Of a stretch of 64,000 nucleotides of DNA, positions 45,601-58,403 are shown in pieces. The DNA comes from Schistosoma mansoni. Lineage: Eukaryota > Platyhelminthes > Trematoda > Strigeidida > Schistosomatidae. The stretch lies in NCBI RefSeq assembly GCF_000237925.1, contig NC_031495.1, forward strand, positions 14,829,749 through 14,893,748, given 5' to 3'. The notes under the pieces are model-generated. The model made no database searches. It was not told where the DNA came from and saw only the letters and a list, made by a program, of their open reading frames with translations. The first letter of the stretch is position 1. The number at the start of each line of letters is the position of its first letter. Both the position numbers and the translations under genes were made by a program.

Positions 45601-48600
45601 CGTGAACTGTAGGATACCGGCCCAGTAATCCAGAAGTTAACTTTTCTCTTGCGAGACCGAAGGTCCTGACTCCAATTACCTCATGTGGGGTCGCAGATGC
45701 GCTGTACTGAGGAGTCCCATACCAGGACGAAACGGTCATCCGAGTTTTCGATGGTGGTCTAACTTAGGCCTGTTCGTGATTTCAATGAGACAGTATAACG
45801 CTTGGTGGTGGCTACTCTCTTCAATCTTTTGATAGTTTAATATTTTGCTACCGACTATACTCTCCTTCCTACCTTCTCGGTTAAAATCTATTCTCATTTC
45901 TCTTGTAGAAAGGACCAAATAGAGTTTTATATTCTTCATTAGTTTGACATTATTGTGTTCGTTAACTGTATGTAGATCGATGCATGACAGAGATATTTTA
46001 ATTTTAAAGTAGCAGTCTTGTAGTTTGAGATAAGTATTTTTCTTTTTTGTTCATTTGTTTATATGATGTTTATACTTTTTCATACTGTTAGCATTCTTAA
46101 AGAAGTGTTCATATCAGTGCTCAAAACACTGATGTCATTTAAAGGCAAAGTAACTTGTACAAGATACTTCCACAATACAATAGCGTATTACATAGTGGAA
46201 AAGTTCGTTTGGGCCTATTTTTTGACTGTTCTTATTCTTGTGTACTTTGTACACAATTAATCTGTTTACTACATTTTCAAAGAATTTTTGTATTGGTGAT
46301 TTTTATCCTTTAAAAGCTACGCAAACTGATCAGAAAGCATTTTAATAATTATGTTTTCCACGCGAATATCTTTTCGGTCAATGAAATACTTTACTTTCTG
46401 TTAATTGTATCCATTAATCAATCATTGATTAGTTACGTCTTCTTCTTTGCACTTATCTTTCTGTTAAATTTATCATTTTATCTGAACGACTTATCAATGA
46501 AAGATTATTATTTAACTATTACAACTATACTATCAATAAGATTTGCATTGTTAACAAGGTTTTAGATGTTCCCTTTATCATCAAGGTATCTATTTGAGTA
46601 GTTATCTAAGATCCATTACAATCTACTTGTTAGTTGGAGTGTTTATTCAAAAATCCACTTTACTACCAAGATTAAGATTAAATAGTTGTTAATAAATTCC
46701 TTGAATGGATTGAACGTTAATAGTTTAAGATGTTATTACATAAAATTTGTTTCAAATCTAAATTCACATGGTTTCATATTGATCAACTTCGTAGTTAATA
46801 TAATATTTTTAAAACTTCAACTTGACTATGTGCAGTTTTGTTTACGTATTTATAGTCACAAGTTGTGTGGCGTTTGACTATTTTCTATCCGGATTCATTG
46901 ATCTAGAGGAGACAGCTAAATGACAAGCTTTGGTTTATATAAATAAATGTATTTTCTACATTTGGGTATAACATTTATTTTATCTAACGTACTATCATTC
47001 TTGTATTGTAAAGGCTTCGTGATACTTGTGATAAAATAAAAAGTCGTTACTTTTCACATTTGGATAAAGAAAATAAACGTGTAGAATTTTTACCCGTTGA
47101 ATGGCGAACTGTTTTACAGTTAGATGGTGATACAGTTGAATCAATCACTCCTGTTCATCTTCGAGGATTTCGTACAGTTCTGAATAGTTCTGCTATGGAT
47201 ATTATGTATTATACTAGTCCTTTGTATCGAGCTGAAATTATTTGCAGTTTAAAAAGTGAACTCAATAGATTATATGATATGTTTCGTCGGTTGAATCCTG
47301 ATTTCGAATCTCGAGGTGGAAAAGTTTCGATAATTGCCCATTCTCTTGGGTGCGTCCTAGTTTACGATCTGATTACTGGCTGGAATCAAGTCCCCGATAA
47401 TGATCCATTAACTGAAATCTTATTAAATAAATCAACTGATAAAAAAATATTTTCCAACTCAGCTTCCACAAAATTGTCAGATATTACGGATAAGGTGAGC
47501 TATACTTAACATCCTTATTTTGTCATTTTCACTCCATTACTAATGTGGTGAATCTCATGTTGTATAAACCATAAAACGTTGTTATTATAGGTCTGTAGTT
47601 GCAACTACATTTGAGTTCCAATTTTTTTTAATATTACCTTCGAAAACTGCAAGTATTTGTTCATAAGTATCATTGAAGAATAGCTCAAGCTTGTTAGGGC
47701 AACCGAACGAGCAATATTGAAGTTAGACGCAGGGTAGTAATACCCAAAGATGGCGAATCGACTGATCATACTGTGAATCCTCACCAACTGAAATGGCTAG
47801 GACACGTATTACTTATCCGGAACCACTGCCTTCCTCGACATGTTGGATGGTGATGGAGAAGGTTAGAAGAAAGCTAGTGGCGGCCAAACCAAAACGTGAC
47901 ATCAGTCCATGGAGTAATTGATTACTGGTCTGATCCATGTTATTGTATTCAGACTAGCTGGCTGGTGTTCGTAAAGTAACCTCGGTTAATGGTTGTAGAC
48001 AGGTAATAGCGCCGAACTAGTTGCAATAGCACAGATACATTCATCCTTTATTTCTCTCTAAATCTTAAGCCCCAATACTCCTCCATACAAATCTTTTCTT
48101 TCTGCCTTTTCAAACCATACTCCTAATTCAGACCAAGTAGACCAGTCTGCCCCGTATCACACTGTTGTTGAATATAACTTATGAAAGTAGAACACATGCT
48201 CAGTTTGCTAGTATTTGGTTACAAACATCTTCGAAGCATTTCTCCCATATAATAAAACCACAGAGTGAGTAGTGTTGAGGTTCGGGTATGTGGTTTTTGG
48301 TAGAAAAGGTATGTACATTAACAAGTCCATAAAATTCCATCAACTTATGTTGTTAGGACACGTAATACGTGTGTCTGACTACTTCTCATCCTTAATACAG
48401 TGGCAGCTGACATTAGGAGTAGACTGGACAAAAAACTATGGCTGGGCAAACGTTTCTCTCTGTTCATCTTGTGCCTTGGATTTCCCTGCTTTTATTCGAC
48501 TGTCGCTAACTGATATCTTCTTGTCTTTCCTTTCTTGAACCTTACCCCGTGCTGTTCCTTTTGCTGGTGCTTTTTAGTCCAGCATCTCCTAGCATGTTGA

Positions 48601-51600
48601 AGTTATTGGTTCTCTAACTTCGCCCCAATTGTTCTCCATGGTGGTTTCCTCTTCTTCTAGTAAGCTTGGAACTCGTTGTTGAGAGCTATCTTGAATTCCC
48701 TAAGTTTGTAAACATCTCGAGTTTTTTTTAACATATAAGTGCTTTTCATACTTTCTAGGACAACATCAGCGCAACTCCTTGTATGTGAAAGGGATTTCCT
48801 TTTTCATGACCAGAATACAATAATAGCTATCCCAAAGTTAGTATTTTCTGTGCAGATCGTGTTCGGTGGTTCTCACTTTTTCTGAACAGGGCTAGGTCTT
48901 ATTCCATTCCTGTTCCTATTTGAGTGAATCTCCTGGTCTCTTAAATTGTTTGGACATTCCATATCCTTATATTTATCTTTGCCGTGGTTGTTAGGAAAAG
49001 CGTCAACCTTGTGTCTTCGGACGGCTCCTGACTTTAACCATAAGGTGTCACAACTCTTTTGTATGGAGACTCTTCTCACAAGGCATAGATTATTCGGTTT
49101 TCTCTGGTTAGCGATTCTGTAGCGGGTTTTTCAAAGGTGAGTTTGCTAACCCCACGTCCATCCATATTTTTTACCCGAACCCCAGACAGGCTCCATACGG
49201 AGTTGTTACAGCTTAGACTAATGGATGTTCTCTTTAGGTCCCACATTGGTTATGACTAATAGATTATACTGTATTTTTTTACCATCTTAGTAACAAGATA
49301 CATTCAAGTTATTTGTCTTTTGTAGCTCCTAAACTTGCATGACTAAATAAATCAAAGCTTTTCAACCACTAAACAACAAAATCAAACTTGATCATACGTA
49401 GATCATTTGTTTTGTTTTTTGTACTTATTCTCAGACTTTATCAAACAATAACTTGGATGTGCTATATCCTGACCATAGACTATCGTCTAATGGAAACTTG
49501 GAACAAATTGCCCGTGTTAATATTCGGTTGGAAACTGCAAGGACATTGTGAGTGCTTGTCTTAGATTCTTGGCTTGATGTATTTAACGAATTAACCTTCC
49601 TCAGTTTACTGAGAAATGAAAATTTCAGTGTATAATAAATACCGTATAAGAGATCCTTGGTTATTTTTCCAAAAAAATTATAGTATGGTCGCAATGCTGG
49701 CATCTTAACTATTTGCTGCGAAGAATTTCATGTTTTCGAACATTGTACACAACAACAGCAACCTCAAACAAATTTTTCATTCACTACGGAAATCAATCCT
49801 GACCTTATGAAATATTTAGTTCCGGCAAATTTATGGAAATTTCCTTGCACATGAGCATGGTTTTTAAATTAAGCGAGGAATTCACATGTGTAAAATGTTT
49901 TCAACTAAATAAATAGTGAATACTTTAACTAAAAATATAACTTTGGATTAGAGATTTCCTTTTCTTTTTTTAGGTTTTCAGCTTCATGAAAGTTTAACCA
50001 ACTGTTGAATTTTCAAATTCATTTTTTAATTGTTTACTGATTGTCAGTTCTAGATGACAGCAGTCCGTAAAAAGATAGATAATTAAGAAAACCCTACTCC
50101 TACGTGCTGTGTTGGTTAGCATAGAAGTAAGTTTATGAGCTACGGTTAGTGACGATATAGCTAATGCACCGGACACTACATCCCTCGATAATTAGATCAG
50201 TAGGACTAGACTGAATAATAGGCATAATACTTAATCATGCGATACTCACAGTTATACAATTATCCAACCAGCAATCGATAGCCAGATATAGGTCAGAATA
50301 AGACTTTAATGACACACAATACGAAGAAATCAACAATCGGGATCGGAGTAGGATAAATCAAAATCTGTTTTATCTACAAGATAGTCTCCCATATTTAATT
50401 TAGCTGATCATTAGCCGAACATGGCTTACTGAGAACAACACATCCATTATTACTTCTGTTTAATTCCATTTCATCTTGTTAGTCTGTTATTGAATTTAAA
50501 GTATGGTAACTTGGACCGATGGGTAACTTGCCACAGTTTCTCACAGTTGTTCTAACTAAATAAAGAAGTTATTTGAAGACTTTAACATATAATGTTATCA
50601 GAGTTTAGCCTCCGTTTGGAAATTTTGCACACTTTTATTCTAAAATAAACCCATTAAACTTTTAGAACCTACCATTGGTCATCATCTGTTCAACTGAATT
50701 TCCTTTTTTTGTATCTGGAGACTAACTATACGCGATAGTTGGTTAATACCTATCTGCTCTTATATGACAGTAAATTTTTAATTTATATACTATTTTCAAT
50801 ATGGAGTTTCAGAGATTGTTACATGTCATGAAGGGATCTAAGTTAGAACACCAGTAAAAAACTAGGAGCACTGGATAGCCGTCTCGTCCTAGTATGGGAC
50901 TCCTCAGCAGTGCACATCCACTGTCGTCTTAACTGTTAGTTTTGGACATTGGAAATCATTCTGACAAAACCTATGTATTTCATTAAAATGTTCTTCATCT
51001 GTTATGTGCTGAAATGTCGTCTAAGTTTTTTTGATTTTTTTTTCAAAAACATATCATACAGAGTGAATAATTTAGAACAGGAATTAAGCAGCTTGCTATT
51101 TACTCGTGACAGTCACATGAATTGTGATTCTCAGAAGTCAAATATTAGTAATAATCATCAGGACGACCAGTCAGTATATAGTAAACCTTCATTATATTAC
51201 CCAGACTCTTCATTACACCAAGAGAATCCTTTATTGTTTGCGGATAATGTAAGTTTCACTATGTTTGCTTTACTGTCCACAGTGTTTACGATAATATACA
51301 TATCCGACATTGGTTGTGTCTAAACGGCTACACCTTAATCTCGCTAGTAACTACACTACCTTTCGAGGATCCTTAAGTCGGATTTCTTCTCTGACTTTCA
51401 ATTGTTATTCATTGTCTTTCTGTTGATAATGGAATGTATCGTCTGAGTGTGTGCAGTTTTGTTTTCTCTGAAATGGTGTTTTATTATACTCATGTTTTTA
51501 GAATATTACTCAATTTAATGTTTTATCTTTTCCTATTATTTGATAACTCAGTATTATCGATTAAAAGACCTGTTAAAGGTCTATCTGTTTGTAACGAGTT

Positions 51601-54600
51601 CACTTGTTTATGATCCCGATATTGGTAGCTCGATGAGTTATCATGACACTAAGTTTCTTCTATTCGTAGTAGTTGTAAAACAACATTATTAGATTCTATA
51701 AAGCTTGAGCTACAAATCAATTTAAAGCTGATAGATTTCCAACAACAATAAGCTGTGGTGATATTAAATCTCTCATTACTTCATTATTTCTGATTATCTT
51801 TTTATATGGCATAATTTTTCATGTCCACTAAAAGGTCAAAATCTTTTTTATTCGTCAGTCCTATTCGTGTTTTATTTGCTATTTTTTTTATTAATTTGTT
51901 GCATATTGAAATAAACCAACAGAAACTTGCATGTACTTATTAGGTCTAGACACTGACAACTAGGACTGTTATCCAGCATTAAAAGGGCATTAACCTAGAT
52001 TTCAAAGAATCCGTAGAATGACTTGTGAAAGGAGTTTTATTCATGACAATTTATTTCAGTATGTTGTTGTTGTGCTATGAATACCCTGTGATTAATTAAA
52101 GTTATGTCGTTTCATCATCATAACGGTGCATTCTAGGTAATTCTCACCCAAACGAATTCATCACTGCACACGGGGTTAAACCTTTGAATACACGATACCT
52201 TTCAGATCACTATGATGAAGTTCAGTGATTTGTATTTTTATACTCAATCAGTTTGTAATATAGCAAAACCTTTATCCCCAGTCTCGATTCTGTATAAACT
52301 CCCAAATAGACGATGCTGGTAAGTTTTAAACTAAGACAAAACAGTTGTTTCATACCCCGTGCGATTACCATTGTTATTTCTCTTTACATGCTCATTTTCC
52401 GACCGGATAGTTTTTCAGCACACATTACTTAATCCTTATGTACACTATTCTATAGCTAGAAAACCTTTTCTGCTTGGGTTCACCTTTGGGCGTGTACTTG
52501 GTTTTGCGTGGTATCCGCCCTGGTCCTTTTCAAACCCAAGACTCAATTCTTCCTCGAAAAATTTGTCGACGGATTTTTAACATTTACCACCCAGCAGATC
52601 CTGTAGTAAGTAATATTTGTTTTTAATACTATGAGTTGCGTTTTCTTGGAAGTATTCAAAAAAAAACTTTATGTATAATTAAAATGTGTATGTTCACTAT
52701 CTTGTGTTATAATGAAAGCCAAATATTTGTATGTACACTAGTTATTTTAACAATGTACTCCTAAAAGTAACAATGTCACAACGAATACATCCAAAAAAGC
52801 GAATTCAGTTTACATCACTTAGTCATAAAAATTAAATTTACTATTATAGTGAAGATAAAAATGTTCATTAAGAAAGTACTTATATTCCATTCGTAGTTTG
52901 CCATTCCATTAAGATCGCTATGATCACCCTAGATGAACGAGATGATGATCACTTGGTTCATTTTAGTCTTGTTTTTAGACTAAAGTTTCATCAGATATTA
53001 GTGACTTTTCATTCGTTTGAGAGTTTTTTGTAATATTATAATAACAGATACATTGTCTGGTTTCTTAAAGACATTCTTCGAATTTAAAAACTTCTTATGA
53101 TTAAGACATTTTTCATTAATTTGGCGATAAGATATTCGAGTCGTGCTCTGAGAAAGAGACAATTCAATTAGTTTTTATCGAAAATAATTCTTCGAAAATC
53201 CCCCGCCATAGTACGTAGTACATTGATTTTTGTTAAAGGCCTTTTTTATAATTTCTCAAGAACGCCTTCAGAAGGCGGGAAAATTCTAGAGAGACTTCGG
53301 TCAATCAGCGTCCTCTAGAAAACGGTGGATTAGGTTATCATTTATCTGCTGGCTGGATGATAACCGATTTTCTTGCTTATTTGAACATGTTTCTGGAAGC
53401 TTCTAGAATCTCAAGGTTGCATACTATGATTACCTCTGCATTTTATAAACAAACCAATCTTGGAAGTAAAGCTCATTCCATATCTCACATCTGTTTTTTG
53501 TTCTTTGAGTTAGAGAGTAGAAGACTTCGGGGGACTTGGAAGTAAGTGTCTAAGCGTTCGAGTGCAAAAGCTTATCAGTACTCTCCATTGCTTATACTGT
53601 CTGATCAAACTGTTCACTTGTCATATAAAGAATCTGTATTTCACTTCTATCTGTTTTTTTAAAAATAAACCATGTAAATATTGTTATATTCATGCAGCTA
53701 TAGTGTGGTTTATCAGAAGGAGGATTGCAGATATCAGCAAGTATTTAATAGCTTACACCACGAAATATTATCAGATAGACAACCATTAAGAGCCAGTAGG
53801 TACTGGACAGTTGTTTCGTTCTAGTGCAGTACTCTTCAGAAGTTCATATTCATGACCCCACCAGGAATCAAACGAAGGACCTTAAGGTTTCGCGACTGAC
53901 ACGTAACCTTTAGACTACTAAGTCAATAACAGTATTTGCATTTATTTAGTTTACCTACTAAACCTGCTATATCCACTCCATACACGTATATAAGTATCAT
54001 TTTTGAAGATGAATTCAGTCAGAATAAAATTGAAGTTATTTGCAATAGTGATCCAAACTTCAATCATTTCCAATTTATATGTATTTGTATCTAATTATGT
54101 ATCAATATGCTTCGTCGTTCAAGAGACATGTTAAACTACATAATTAAACTAAAAATAGCAGATCTGTATCGTCAGTGATTTTTCTGTCTAATAATTTTAT
54201 AAAATAGATTTTAAGACTTTATAATCTATCTTTCTATTTATCTCTTTCATTTCATACTTATTTAAGGCTTATCGTTTAGAACCATTAATTTTAAAATATT
54301 ATTCCACTGTCCAACCAGCTCTGATTCATCGAGTTGATGCTGCTTCCAAACCATGCTATGACACACTTCCTTTGCTTGAATATTCTGGTAAAGAATTCAA
54401 ACATCCAAAACCACACAACTGTGTAAGTCAGTAATGATTGTTACCAAGTACTCACTGATTAATTGATTGGTTGATTGATTGCATAACAATTACACGTCTA
54501 TGCCAATTCCTATGGGAATCCACTATTCTTTGTTTGTTATTGTTATAACGGAAATTGTCTTTTTCTAGACATTCGATGACACAGTCACTTAAATCCGACT

Positions 54601-57600
54601 GTTCCATAGAGAGATAGATATTACAACCGAACGAGTATATTGACATAAAGTACAAAGTAATCAGTTAGAGGAATTAGTATAGAATAAATTCTACAATATA
54701 ATGTTTTATGTTTAATGTAACCGGATATGTTTGTCATTAATTCTTGGCAAATCGCAGATCACTTTGACTAGAAATATCAGTCACATTTAGTATTCTCTAA
54801 CATCCACAATAAATAATCTAACCTCCGAAAGTTGCTGAACTTTACAAATATACTATTTATGCTCACGTAATAACTCTAATTTATTAATGTCTTCCGAAAT
54901 CTGTTCCAACTGTCACTACACCTCTTATCCAGATGTGTTCTAGCTCGATATTTATGTAGAAAGTCAATATCTACTTTTTATACATTGATTATTTATACAT
55001 TTACTCAACATTTTGCAACATATTGGAAAAAAACTGGTAAAATAACAAAGGGTTCAAACTTTTACTATTAATAGCACGTGTTTTCACGTTTGATTAAAAA
55101 GAAAATAATTGTATGAAGTAAATTGCATACCCAAGTAATATTAAAAATACACACTGCTGAGGAGTCGCATACTGGAACGAAACTGCGCTCTTTGGTTTTC
55201 AATGACATTCTAACTGAGAATAATCTGTGACGAATACAACCTACTAACTAAACCAATTTCCACAAGACTCAACTAAACTGTAATAGTCAGCTCACTAATG
55301 ATTTAATTCAAGGTGTTACTGGAATTTCAATGAAAAGACTCAACTAATGGAGTTCAAACGTGTTTGAAGTAAAAATTTGTTTGCAATGATATTGAATGAT
55401 CAGCACGCCATATTGCAACTTGATTGAGGTTGAAATTTTACTATTGGGTAATAACCGCAGTGGTCCCAATGGCTAAACGTTCTCTGTAGGACCTGGAGGT
55501 TCTAGGTTGGGTTGTGTTTGCTCACAGCTCAGGAGCTTCATACTGAAATAAAACAGCTATCCATTTCTCCTTGGTCTTCAGTAGTATCTCAACTAAAATT
55601 AATCTGTCACAAATACAACTAGAATAATATAAGAATTACTAAACATCTCATGACTTTATCATAGTCATTGTAACTGGTTTCATATTTAATTCGTATATTT
55701 TAAATTTCCTCTTACACTTTATAAAACATATTTTGTTTAAAACGTTTTGCACCTTGTTTACATAAATGATTGTTTTTGTCTTATCATCAGCGAGTGATAA
55801 ACCCTTGCTCAGATACAAATCAACTTATAACCACGCAAGAGGCAGATTCCTCTAGACCTTTATCAATTGCTAGTAAGTTAATAAGGAAAAATAATAACTA
55901 GACTATGAATAATTTTGGATTTTATATTTCATTCATTGGTAAATTTGAAATTCTACTTTGGTTTTTGTACATGAGTTTTATCTTCGACTGATGTCGATTA
56001 AGCTTGTTCGTTAGCTATCTATTATACCTGGGCATCAAATGCTAACTGCAGGAGAAGACGACCAGTGTAGTAGCAGCCTCAGAAGCAGTAAGTCTCAATA
56101 TAAACAAAGAGAAAAAGAGATTCTCCGATACAATACAGCATGCACCAATCGAATTACACTTGACGGAGAAGCTTTTGAGGATGCAAAAACCTTTACATAT
56201 CTGGGGAGCATCATTGATGAATACGGTGGATCTGATGCAGATGTGAAGTCGCAAATCGACAAAGCAAGAGCAGCATATTTACAACTGAAGAACATCTGGA
56301 ACTCAAAACAATTGTCAACCAACACCAAGATCAGAATTTCCAATACAGATGTCAAGACAGTGCTACTGTATGGGGCGGAAACCTGGAGAACTACGAAGGC
56401 CATCATCCAGAAGATACAGGTGTTTATTAACAGTTATCTACACAAAATACTTCGGATCCGTTGGACAGGCACCATCAGCAACATTCTACTGTGAGAGAGA
56501 ACAAACCAGATTCCAGCAGAGGAAGAAATCAGGAAGAAATGCTAGAAGTGGATAGGACACACATTGAGGAAACCACCCAACTACGTCACAAGGCAAGCTC
56601 TCACTTGGAATCCTCAAGGCTGAAGGAGAAGCGGAAGATCAAAGAACACATTACGCCGAGAAATGGAGCCAGACATGAGAAGAATGAACGAAAGTTGGGT
56701 AGAACTAGAAAAGAAGGCCCAGGACAGAGTGGGTTGGCGAATGCCGGTCGGTGGCCTATGCTCCATTGGGAGTAACAGGCATAAGTAAGTAAATCAAATG
56801 CTAACCATACTGACTTTCTGGCCTACCAACAACGGGTGGAAAGGCGCTAATATCACTCAGATACATCCTACTTATGCAGAACATGAAAAGACACTACTAA
56901 ATGATTTCCACTGACAGATTTTCAAGCCACAAAATTGTGTAAATTCCAGAATCTAATCTAGAAAGTTTTGATGTACCCATAAATGCCAACAGAACATACT
57001 TGTCAATCATTCCTAGGACCTCATTTTGGCATAACTGACTGCATAGGATCTTTTATTTCAGGTCCAACATCTCAACAACACTAGAAGTCGACTGAATAAA
57101 ATATTTATCTTAACCCACACATTCACCCATTATTACCCAACCAAACGGATGCAAAATCTTTCACTGAGTACCAGCTGAAATATACTCTATAACTTCTTTT
57201 TTCTAGTCACTCATAATTTCTCTTTGTGTTTAGGTATCGTACTTCTATGTTGGAGTTCTTATCTGTTGTCAAGATGTTTCTCTAAGTCGCTGGGTTTCAA
57301 TATAGAGTTGGTTCATAAATCGATACAATTTTTTAGCAACTGTCCATGTCATAAATTTTATTGTTTTTTAGGCACTCTTAAAAACAACCAATGTATATTG
57401 TGTCCAATTCGAATAGACTTATCTTCACAAACAATAGAGGAGACAGAATAGTGTTGATTTTTTGACAAACAATAAACTGTTTGTGTACAGTAGACCCACA
57501 AATTTAATCATTTACATTATTCTATCCTAATTGTCGCCTAATAAAAGAATTTTAAGGTATCTTATGGTAACAATATAGACTACTAGTTTGATCTCTGTAT

Positions 57601-58403
57601 GTTCCAACTTCGTGAATTTAATGTACATAGTTCTTGCGTATTTCATTCGGAAGATTTACATTCTATATGAATCTAAAAATAAAACTTAAATAGGTGTATT
57701 ATGGCTAGTAATGGAATTCAGGAAGCACATTTAGTCCCACTCGCGACTTATATATTCTATGAAACTTGTATAAACAGTTATATTGAAGTAATCCACTGAT
57801 AATGAACCTATGCTAACCAAAACCGAACTAAATCGAGCCAAAAATATCAACAACGGGATAACTCAAACCTATTTAATAGTAAACTATGGTCTCTTTTCCT
57901 TCTTATTATTTTTTATTTTAAATATGAACATATAGAGCCTTCAAATTATCAATTTTCACTCTTAATTTACCTTTTTTACGTATATTAAAATAGGTCGACT
58001 ATTTGGTTTCTTCTCACGAGCACCATATTTACCTGGTGGAAGTCAAGAAACAGGAGGGATTGATCTTAATCTTTCCGAAAAAATATATAACCATGACAAT
58101 GATGAGAAGATTAATTCTATGGAGAAATGTTCTGAATTTTGTAATTCTACAAATAAAAAAGAACAAAAAACAAAAGATTCTCTTACTTCATCATTATCAT
58201 CTACTGATTTATTGGAGAATGATTTATGTTGTCATGATCCATTACAACTTGAATGTCGATTAGATTTTCAATTACAAGCATCACGTTATGAAAATATGTA
58301 CATTTCTCTATTGACTTCACATACTAGCTATTGGACTAATGCAGATATTTGTATGTTTATCATGACATATTTATTTCCATTACAACCCGGTTCAACAGAT
58401 TAA
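39613..58403 (+). CDS. DDHD1: DDHD1-type intracellular phospholipase A1 (phosphatidic acid-preferring), eleven exons
   Basis: Family members hydrolyse the sn-1 acyl chain of phosphatidic acid and related phospholipids in the cytosol and on organelle membranes. Exons: 39613-39859, 40486-40902, 42928-43044, 45163-45352, 47014-47494, 49435-49547, 51062-51248, 52456-52605, 54267-54422, 55791-55872, 57994-58403. All introns are GT-AG, phases agree at every junction, and the sum is 849 codons plus TAA. Landmarks in order: VRWFYRD (residue 1), [81 protein letters not shown] with the lipase nucleophile Ser434, [59 protein letters not shown]. The last four lie in the DDHD domain. Human DDHD1 has the same order and about 900 residues. 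The N-terminus before VRWFY is not seen. The exon at 45163 must use AG 45161-45162; the earlier AG (45157) gives a stop. Introns hold many retroelements. Confidence in family is high, in substrate moderate. Confidence 0.95.
42490..42580 (+). repeat. possible SINE head fragment in a DDHD1 intron
   Basis: CTTAGTGGTTAAAACA followed about 35 bases later by GGTAGGTCTGAATCC has the spacing of box A and box B of the tRNA-derived head seen in other copies here. No ribozyme part follows. Weak call. Confidence 0.3.
42585..42803 (-). other. antisense 72-codon open frame of unknown nature
   Basis: An ATG-initiated frame on the minus strand inside the second visible DDHD1 intron, beginning [18 protein letters not shown] and ending [10 protein letters not shown] do not recognise a domain. 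A GTAAGA lies at codon 7-8, so it could equally be an exon edge, a processed fragment or chance. Listed only because no repeat explains it. Confidence 0.2.
43372..43392 (+). repeat. TCAG microsatellite, 3' tail of a minus-strand LINE
   Basis: TCAGTCAGTCAGTCAGTCAG is on the plus strand. On the minus strand this is the CTGA-repeat tail that directly follows the SR2-like LINE 3' end. Confidence 0.7.
43388..44425 (-). mobile_element. RTE-clade (SR2-like) LINE 3' half, antisense in a DDHD1 intron
   Basis: 5'-truncated within the RT palm: on the minus strand it begins near 44421 with [20 protein letters not shown] (YTDD where the family has YADD). It continues through [57 protein letters not shown] and [16 protein letters not shown], with a 300-base 3' region and a CTGA tail. 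About 95 percent identical to 14405-15115 over 650 bases. The 5' junction coincides with an AT dinucleotide-rich stretch (44427-44460). Confidence 0.85.
45615..45800 (+). mobile_element. tRNA-derived hammerhead SINE, sense in DDHD1 intron 4
   Basis: The tRNA-like head at about 45617-45680 (CCCAGTAATCCAGAAGTTAA, then GGTCCTGACTCC as box B) leads into a hammerhead at 45707-45759 and the usual SINE downstream part GGTGGTCTAACTTAGGCC and on to about 45800. It lies in the same orientation as the host gene. Confidence 0.8.
45707..45759 (+). ncRNA. hammerhead ribozyme with intact core (SINE-borne)
   Basis: Core CTGAGGA (45707-45713); stem II GTCC (45714-45717) with GGAC (45725-45728) around a 7-base loop; GAAAC (45729-45733). 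Stem III pairs 45732-45740 with 45750-45758 over nine positions with one mismatch and two G-U pairs, leaving GTC with the cleavage site after C45759. All nucleotides invariant in hammerhead cores are present. Stem I is weak in this copy, so self-cleavage efficiency cannot be judged. Confidence 0.8.
47690..48110 (+). mobile_element. RTE-clade LINE 3' end fragment, sense in DDHD1 intron 5
   Basis: The plus strand reads [20 protein letters not shown] and [12 protein letters not shown], the C-terminal end block of the SR2-like family (compare [19 protein letters not shown] at 43800 minus), then a 3' untranslated part. Strongly 5'-truncated and decayed. Confidence 0.6.
48255..48540 (+). mobile_element. 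second decayed LINE C-terminal fragment in DDHD1 intron 5
   Basis: [17 protein letters not shown] resembles the HQLRWLGHVLRM block of RTE-type LINE ends. The frame is open for 88 codons but the rest is not recognisable. Confidence 0.35.
48541..49240. repeat. unidentified repeat-like block in DDHD1 intron 5
   Basis: Richer in C and G than the surrounding intron, with phrases I associate with schistosome dispersed repeats (around 49010-49140), but family and orientation are uncertain. The 68-codon minus frame at 48873-49079 has no known product. Confidence 0.3.
50800..50935 (-). mobile_element. hammerhead SINE fragment, antisense in DDHD1 intron 6
   Basis: Minus strand: CTGAGGA at 50907-50901, GTCC/GGAC stem II around a 7-base loop, then GAGAC at 50885-50881 in place of GAAAC. 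The stem is perfect but one invariant core A is G, which should inactivate the ribozyme. The tRNA-like head is missing. Confidence 0.7.
53785..53935 (-). mobile_element. tRNA-derived hammerhead SINE, antisense in DDHD1 intron 8
   Basis: Minus strand: head with TTAGTAGTCTAAAGGTTACG (box A) and GTTTGATTCC (box B), then CTGAAGA at 53839-53833, GTAC with GAAC as stem II (one mismatch) and GAAAC at 53817-53813. Core invariant bases are kept. Confidence 0.7.
55150..55250 (+). mobile_element. hammerhead SINE fragment, sense in DDHD1 intron 9
   Basis: CTGAGGA (55157-55163) and GAAAC (55179-55183) are present but stem II (GTCG with GAAC) is degenerate. The downstream SINE part follows to about 55250. 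No head. Confidence 0.6.
55450..55630 (+). mobile_element. tRNA-derived SINE with decayed hammerhead, sense in DDHD1 intron 9
   Basis: Head CAGTGGTCCCAATGGCTAAA then GGAGGTTCTAGG at the box B position. The ribozyme region has lost the core (CTCAGGA and ATAAAAC in place of CTGAGGA and GAAAC), with the usual downstream part ending near 55625. Confidence 0.6.
56047..56792 (+). mobile_element. RTE-clade LINE, 5'-truncated, with 13-bp target-site duplication, in DDHD1 intron 10
   Basis: ATCAAATGCTAAC occurs at 56034-56046 and again at 56793-56805, exactly flanking 746 bases of LINE. The insert reads [40 protein letters not shown] and [13 protein letters not shown], then [20 protein letters not shown] and the family end [19 protein letters not shown] in shifted frames. 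It ends with the RTE tail GTAACAGGCATAAGTAAGTA. Same family as 4567-7795. The exact duplication suggests a fairly recent insertion. Confidence 0.92.

Noticed and set aside
57224-57451. Extra DDHD1 exon or small membrane protein
   Set aside because: Exons at 55791 and 57994 join in phase without it, and the frame looks like AT-rich chance.
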